Of a DNA stretch of 64,000 nt, positions 57,582-64,000 are shown piece by piece. This DNA comes from Cyprinodon diabolis. Lineage: Eukaryota > Chordata > Actinopteri > Cyprinodontiformes > Cyprinodontidae. The translations under genes and the position numbers were made by a program. The notes under the pieces are model-generated. The model saw only the letters and a program-made list of their open reading frames with translations. It searched no databases and had not been told where the DNA came from. Numbering within the stretch: the first letter of the stretch is position 1; the number at the start of each line of letters is the position of its first letter. The stretch lies in assembly GCA_030533445.1 (NCBI GenBank), contig CM060078.1, positions 22,983,591 through 23,047,590 of the forward strand. Direction: 5' to 3'.

Positions 57582-59270
57582 TTTTGTTTGTTACATATCG
57601 TATTTTAGATATGTTCTAGATTAAGTAAAATCTTTCATGTTCAAATCAACTTTTCTCCAGGCTGGGCAACCTATTAATTACAGTCATTCTGTTGCAGTTT
57701 ACTAAGCGACACGCTGCTTAGAGCCGTTTCATTTCCTCTGAGTTACCTAAACCTCCAGAAACTCTTGTAATTTTAGCCAATGCTGCCTGTAAAAATGGCT
57801 TTGTTATCGCGGCTTCTTGCTCCTTCTCTCTGCTGTCTTTTAAAGATTTTGAGGTTTTGTGGCAGCTGTTCGTAAGCCTATGATGGATTGTTTGACTTAT
57901 GTGTACTTTATTGGGCTGAAAGTTACTAAGTTAATCCCTAAATTGGAGGTTAAACACAAACCTTCCCACCCACAGACATTTTGTTTCAGTTCCTAGATGA
58001 ATTTTACATAAGACTGCTGGTTCAGCCAAACTTCTGTATTTTCTGGTTCCAAGAAAAGAAATGTGAGTATTTGGAGAATGACGTTTACTTATCCTCCTCC
58101 AAAAGATAAATCCTTATGTAGACAAAATGGCTTAAGTTATTCGTGACGCATGTTTGCCTATCTCTCCCAAAGTGAGGTTTGTGCCAGGTGGATAATTATT
58201 ACTTTAGTTTTGGTTTACTTAAGATGTATGACTGAGGATTGAGAGGGAGCGCATTCACAGATTCTGGACTGATCATGCATCTCAATGTTTCCTTATATTT
58301 GGCTTTAGGAAATTTAAGGACCTTTCTAATCTTTTGATGGGGTTGAGCCATTGCTCTAAAGTCTTTCTGCAAAGGGCCTTCAGAGTTCTTAGTTGGTAAA
58401 TGTTCAGTGTTTACAGAAGTTCAAATCTAGGACCTTGATGGTAATAAATTAATCTTTTTTTAAGCCATTTCTACCACACATAAGTATGATGCTTAAATAA
58501 GGCACCTAATATATGGGATGGAGCATTGTTTTGTAGAAATATGAAAAAACTTATAAAGATATGTAAGTGATTAAAAAAATATTTCATTTTCTAAAGTTGA
58601 ATGTCTCAGACTGTGACTAACAGCAGTATGATTAAAAACCTGGCATGCTTTCAGTAAGTTTAAGATGCAAATATAGTTTTCATCCTATTAGCCATAATAT
58701 TTAATAAGTAATAAACTGTGTGAAGGTATGAGTTACTACAGTTAAGACCGAACCACAGAGCCCAGTCATGCTTTGAGAAGTTTGCCAAAGTTTTAACTGA
58801 AAAGTCCTTAAGGGAAATAGGATTGCCAAGTGGTTGTTCTGAGGAAACAGAAACGGGAAGCAAATGTATAGGTGTGTCAAATTACTGAGGAGTTGGGATA
58901 AAATTCACCAGCAGCAAGTCCTGTGGAGTCATGCCTTTCTGGAATGAGCTACAGCAGCTACTATTTAGAGGCATTTGGAAGGCACGGCAGAGGATGTGTC
59001 ATGGTTTGTGGCTGCACTTCACCCAGAGTAATTGGACTTGAGTAAAATACTGATTTAATCCTGCATGAGATAAAATATTAACATTATGATCATCTGTTTA
59101 CAACCCAGTAAAGCATCAGAGTGGCCTCCTATTTCACAGCTGGTTTCTTGTCTATATCCTCCAACCTTCTTTCATTTTTCTGTATTCTGTGCATGTTTGA
59201 GTGTCATTTGTGCATATTATAAGCTGTTACAAGATCATTTATTGTTCAAGACTTGACTTTAAAATAAACA
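57582..59270. other. No recognisable feature
   Basis: Unique-looking AT-rich sequence upstream of ninj2. No gene, repeat family or promoter was identified. Confidence 0.5.
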
Positions 59271-59273
59271 TGA

Positions 59274-59378
<105 letters not shown>

Positions 59379-59519
59379 TCTTTGAAATTTGAGGAAATCA
59401 AATTTAGATTTATCTAGCAAATTTTCTTCAACAAAATGCTTTTACTCTGACTAATTGTGACAAATTGCAGTGGAGTCAACAATAAAATCCAAAGGAATAT
59501 CTCCTGTCGACACATGCTC

Positions 59520-59690
59520 ATCCAGGAGCAGTGTGTATTGTAATTCAATGATTCAATGCAATCAGATGCTTTTCTTTAGATAGAAACTTAACAATCTGAA
59601 TGAATATTCTGATTGAATTGTCTTTGTAAAGTGCCTTGAAATGACATATTTTATGAACTGGGTCTATGTAAATGACATTTATAAAACTTC
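59520..59690 (+). repeat. Fish interspersed retroposon 3' tail
   Basis: 'attcaatgcaatcagatgc', 'tagatagaaact' and 'gtaaagtgccttgaaatga' match the tail of the element at 48330-49130 ('caatgcaatcaactgg', 'gtaaagtgccttgagatta'). Confidence 0.55.
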
Positions 59691-59699
59691 ATATAGGTG

Positions 59700-62190
59700 C
59701 AATTTGGAGGCAGACGCTTCTCCGAAGCTTGAATCCTTTTCCCAAAGGGAAATTTTATACCTCAGGACTATTCAGATTGTATCTGCTTTTTATTATAAAA
59801 GTCATTATGACCACTCGCAGTGGAATTATTTCAAGTGACAACCAAGCATGATATGAAATATGTTTACCGCACAGTCACAGTCCGCTACTTTCCTTGATTG
59901 TCCTTTCACTGTCTCTAATTCTTTAATATTTTCTGCATCATTTCATACAGGTTGGACAAGCAAGACAAAATAAAACCTAAAACCAAAGGGCAGCTCTGCC
60001 AATAGAAACTAGAATACTTCACTTGTATTATAAATTTCAATGTATTTCTTCATGTTTTCCAAAAAGCAGTTAAGCTTTTCAGATGGAATATTTATCTAAT
60101 AGTCCTCTTTAAGGAACTATATCTGCAAATCACCAATTTGGACTGTGAGAAATAACTTATTTATGGCAGTGAGCTATACAGATGAAACTGACTTGACTGG
60201 GCTTGCGGGGAAGCCCTATAAACTAATCTCACAGTCACACAAATTTTTTTCCTTAGTACATTCTTATTACTGAATTAATACAGTTGCTTCACCCCTGGAG
60301 TCATTTGAATAAAAAAAAATGACTCATGTTTGAGGAGATAAAAACGGTTCCACATTTCTTCTTGCATAGCTGTGGTGCAGAGATTAACATCACAGTAAAA
60401 TACCGTCGGCTTCATCGTCTGAAGTTGGGATTTTTCCAAAACATCTGCAGGCATGGCACAGAAAATGTAGAGCTTTATTATTAGATATCCTTTTAAATTT
60501 CTATTAGAAGGGAGCATTACTGTCCTGTTCAGCTGTAATGTCACACAATAACCTCCAAGAAGTGGGGTGTAATTAGTATCTGGCAAATGTTTCAGACAAT
60601 CCTGGTTAATGCAGGCTGGCAGGACAATTTAAGCAAGTTTTATTGGAATGCTAATTGCTTTTAAATCCTGACTGAAGCTGAATATTCCAGCACGAGGCTA
60701 CCTGAGCTCTCAACTAAGAACTGATGAGAGGAATCAATTGTCTTAGTCTTTTCAATCCTAAAGTAATCCTAAAGCGTTTTCTTAAGATTAAAGATGTTTT
60801 CCAGCAAAGATCGCTGTTAAAAACAACAAACATAATGTTTATTAAACAACTATGTTATAATAGAATAATATGAATAATTAGTCTTTGCGGTTTTGAAGGT
60901 TTACATTTAGAGCTTTACACTTTCATGGTCTGTTTATACCCAATAGAAAAATTTTTTGAAAATTAAAAATCCCTCAACACTATTAACCAATGAGCTTGGT
61001 TGCACTTATTTTCCAGAAATTATCAGAGCTGATGCCGGTTTTACTACCAAATGCATCTATTATTTATTAGGGTTTATGTTAAGAGCTTCTTGTGATATAC
61101 ATAGGTTTGTCTTGTTTTGAAATGAAGTAACAGATTTTAAATCCTAGTTATGCAATGTGATAGCTGTATTAACTTACTAATCCACCTGAGAAAGGAAACA
61201 GCTGAAAAGCCTTCATCCATTTCTGCAGTCGGTTATGCTGTGGTAGCAAAATATCTCATATATTACACATACCTACCAGCTGTGCCAATTAACATTAATG
61301 GATTGTTAAATGCAAATAACAGACTTACCATACTGTTATGCCAAGGCACAAAAACCATGCAAATACAAGAAGCATCATACTTTGAAATAAAGTAGTTAGG
61401 ATGTTTTGAAGTTCTAACTCCAAATTCTCTAATTATAGCATGGAACAAGTGACTGTGTTGGACGATTTCCATCGATCGTTAAGACACTGTGAATATTATC
61501 TCATCTCCAAATTCCTTTCTGACTTCTGTGACTCAGACTTCAGAATGTGGTCGCCTAAAAACTCATATTAAATTAGTAATTTTTTTATCTTTCTTCTGGC
61601 TTTTAGCACAAATGTGCTGCAGAAAAGCAAAACTATGTCCTAACTCACAGCCCCAATTAACAAGATCCTCATTTTCTTGAATCAAATAAAGTTAGTTGTG
61701 TGCTAATTTTGTCTAACAGCAAGGAAGTTGTCATATAAGATTTTCAGACCTCAAATGTATTTTTTAAAAATCATCCATCCATGGATGATGCCAATGTCCT
61801 ATGTCAAATGCCTCTATTTTGCAGAAATAGTAGAAAATAATCTAACAAGAGATGCAATCTATATTAAAACAACTTCTTAATAGGATAGAGCTTAGATAAC
61901 GAACCTTAGCATGCATTAACTCACCTAAAAGTGGTACTGAAAGTATTAACTAGCAAAGCGCATCTAAACAAATGAGAATGTTACCCTGTTTTTTTTATCT
62001 CTTATATAGGTTTTATGATTTATAAATAAAAAAGACAAACAAATATCTTAGTGTTTTAATCCATACCTTCTGGGGTAAGCTGTATTAGCATTTTTCACAA
62101 TAGACTTTGACAACTTTTATTGTCATTTTGCATACATATAGTGTATTAAAAAAACATGGTGCAATACGCAATGATATGGAAGTTCATAGC
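59700..62190. other. No recognisable feature
   Basis: AT-rich sequence. The frames at 60275-60586 and 61150-61472 have no recognisable domain, no paired splice signals and no coding bias that I can see. Confidence 0.5.
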
Positions 62191-62198
62191 ATTTTAAG

Positions 62199-62518
62199 TA
62201 GTGTTGCACCGATACCGATACCAGTATCGGACGGGGGCCCCGATACTGCCCTAAAATGGTGGTATCGGTATCGGCGAGTACCAACAAATAGGGCACCGAT
62301 ACCATTTTGAAAGTCACCCACTCCTGGTAGGCAATAAAAAGTTCTACTGGATTCACTTTGTATTAGATTTTTTCCTGCTTCACAAAGGTAGGCAGCAGCT
62401 TGACAAAGCCATGATGGCAATTATTTAACATTATTATGGTATCGGTATCGGCCGATACTGCACAGCCAGGTATCGGGTATCGGTATCGGGGCCAAAAAAT
62501 GGCAACGACGCAACACTA
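62199..62518. mobile_element. hAT MITE, 320 bp, perfect 8-bp duplication
   Basis: The ends are TAGTGTTGCACCGATACC and, from the right, TAGTGTTGCGTCGTTGCC. The octamer ATTTTAAG is perfect on both sides (62191-62198, 62519-62526). The interior is rich in the self-complementary 'cggtatcggtatcg' motif in both orientations, typical of a common fish hAT MITE. Perfect duplication suggests a fairly young insertion. Confidence 0.92.
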
Positions 62519-62526
62519 ATTTTAAG

Positions 62527-64000
62527 ACAAATATATATATATATGGTGCAAATTTTGGTTTGTTGTTATCAGTGTGATGCAGAGTCTGACTGGATTTAGA
62601 GTTTTTTTGAACAGTTCAGCTGTCTGATGGCATTGGGCAAAAAGCTGTTGCAGAATACCACACCTAACTTTCAATGCTAGCAGCAGGGGTTCTCTGTGAG
62701 CAAACAGACTGGAAAAAAAAAAAAAGTTTAAAACAGTCTCAGACTCATTGGAATGACAACCTTAAATCAGCTGATGCAACATCTGTTTGCAGACTTTGTC
62801 TTTTGTAACCCTGCTTAGTTGTCTTTGTGCCATTTGTTCAGTTGCTCTTTCTGTTTCACACAAAGGAAAGGCTTCAGCAGCTGAGTGCCAGGCAGCGCTG
62901 ACCTCTCACTTTCTACCTCTTTGTCATACTCACATGCACGTACAAATGCACTCTTTGCTAGACACTGCCAGTTTCTTCTTCTACAAAAAAGGCCTTTATG
63001 CAACAAGAAGCTTGATGGCGCTAACAGAAACACTCACTTCCTTGTCATAACTTTATTCCAGACCCATTCTAAAGGTTTTAGAAGCTGTTTATTTCTAGAT
63101 TTAACTATTAAATGATTTTTTGAAGTATTAAATCTAAAAAAGATTACTCTAAGCAACAAGGGCCGATTAAGTGCACACACATGCATACTGCCTCCACCAG
63201 GAAGCCACTTCAAAGTTACCAGAGCGAATTTGCACATCTAAACTCTTGATGACAGCTGATAACAGCAACTGTGCACCAGCAGATCAAAACAAGCATCTAC
63301 AGGCGTGCCCACGCTCATGTACAGATAAACACGTTCGTGCATACAGCAGGCGACCGGGGGATGAGGGCGTAGCAGATCAAAGCGATAGTCCGTATTCCTG
63401 ACACAGCAACAGGTGCTCAGGTGCTTTTATCATCCATCTGGGAGGAAAGCGTGCATCCGTTTCTACCTTAGCGTTCCAGAAAAAGCCCATCTAGCAACTT
63501 AAAACATTCAGTATTGAAGTTTTGTTTGCTTTCATATATAAGAACACAATTATTAAAACAAAACAGCATTCAGTGCAGCCACCTAAAATGCAAAGGTTAT
63601 TATTTATAAAAAAAAAATCTAAGTTGAAAGCCATCAATTATCATATCATTGAAATGAAATGGAAAAAATAGAAATATGTTTGTAGATGGAATAGGTCAAA
63701 AAAGAAATATGAGATTAAGTAAATATTGAAAATGAAGCCAGTTATCAGAAATTCTCACACATGGTGCATCGCTCTGCACAAACATTTTAGACCATAAACA
63801 AAAGTGAAATAGTTCTGGGAACCATCTCATCTGCTTTTGTTGATCTATACTCTTTTATTAAGTCCAAGGAGAGACAATTCAAAATGCTTCACAAGAATTA
63901 AAAAGTAAAATAGAAGGAAAGTAAAATATGAATACAAGTAAAGATTAAAACAACACTGCAAAATAAGTAATTTTTTCCTAAAATAAGTGCATTTTTTCTG
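62527..64000. other. No recognisable gene; possible repeat at the right edge
   Basis: Nothing identifiable to about 63840. The last 160 bp ('ctcttttattaagtcc', 'aaaatgcttcacaagaatta', then A-rich) resembles the fish repeat end seen at 28556 in layout, and runs off the window. Confidence 0.4.

Overview
This is a vertebrate window and almost certainly teleost fish. It is AT-rich with long introns, CA/GT and AT microsatellites, and dense fish-type repeats: hAT and TTAA-target MITEs, Tc1 elements, CR1/L2/Rex1-type LINE ends, tRNA-headed SINEs and solo LTRs. Species cannot be fixed from sequence alone. Only one clear host gene spans the window; one partial host exon (TRIM/B30.2) is also present. 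Most remaining coding potential belongs to transposons in various states of decay.

The main gene is a ninjurin-2-like gene (ninj2) on the minus strand. A proposed first coding exon (54582-54680) is followed by an intron of about 30 kb. Exon 2 (23986-24122) carries the N-terminal amphipathic region and exon 3 (23760-23839) carries the first membrane helix. Then come FOUR tandem versions of the terminal exon (23426-23580, 23000-23169, 21002-21168, 20196-20359). All four have an AG acceptor in the same phase, an open frame for the second membrane helix, and their own stop. This predicts a ninjurin with interchangeable C-terminal halves and is the most interesting item here. A 1,139-bp unit repeated about 2.4 times (54731-57461) lies directly 5' of the proposed exon 1.

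Layout. 1-9.5 kb holds decayed repeats: a LINE 3' end, a hAT-type repeat present as an inverted pair at 1.2 and 8.6 kb, a solo LTR with 5-bp target duplication (3886-4616), and a Tc1 element (5327-7414) split by a nested poly-A retroelement with a 10-bp duplication. 9.5-11.05 kb holds a hAT MITE and a TRIM-type PRY-SPRY exon on the minus strand. 11.05-18.7 kb is a transposon complex: a 56-bp GC-rich minisatellite with a 280-bp higher-order period, a nearly intact ZMYM1-like hAT transposase (13562-16093), a broken minus-strand gene, a 300-bp direct repeat and a BEL/Pao-like gag relic. 20.2-24.1 kb holds the ninj2 3' half. 24.1-54.6 kb is ninj2 intron 1 under this model, with two further solo LTRs, a second Tc1 relic, several SINEs and microsatellites. 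57.5-64 kb is gene-poor, with an AT microsatellite and a hAT MITE with a perfect 8-bp duplication.
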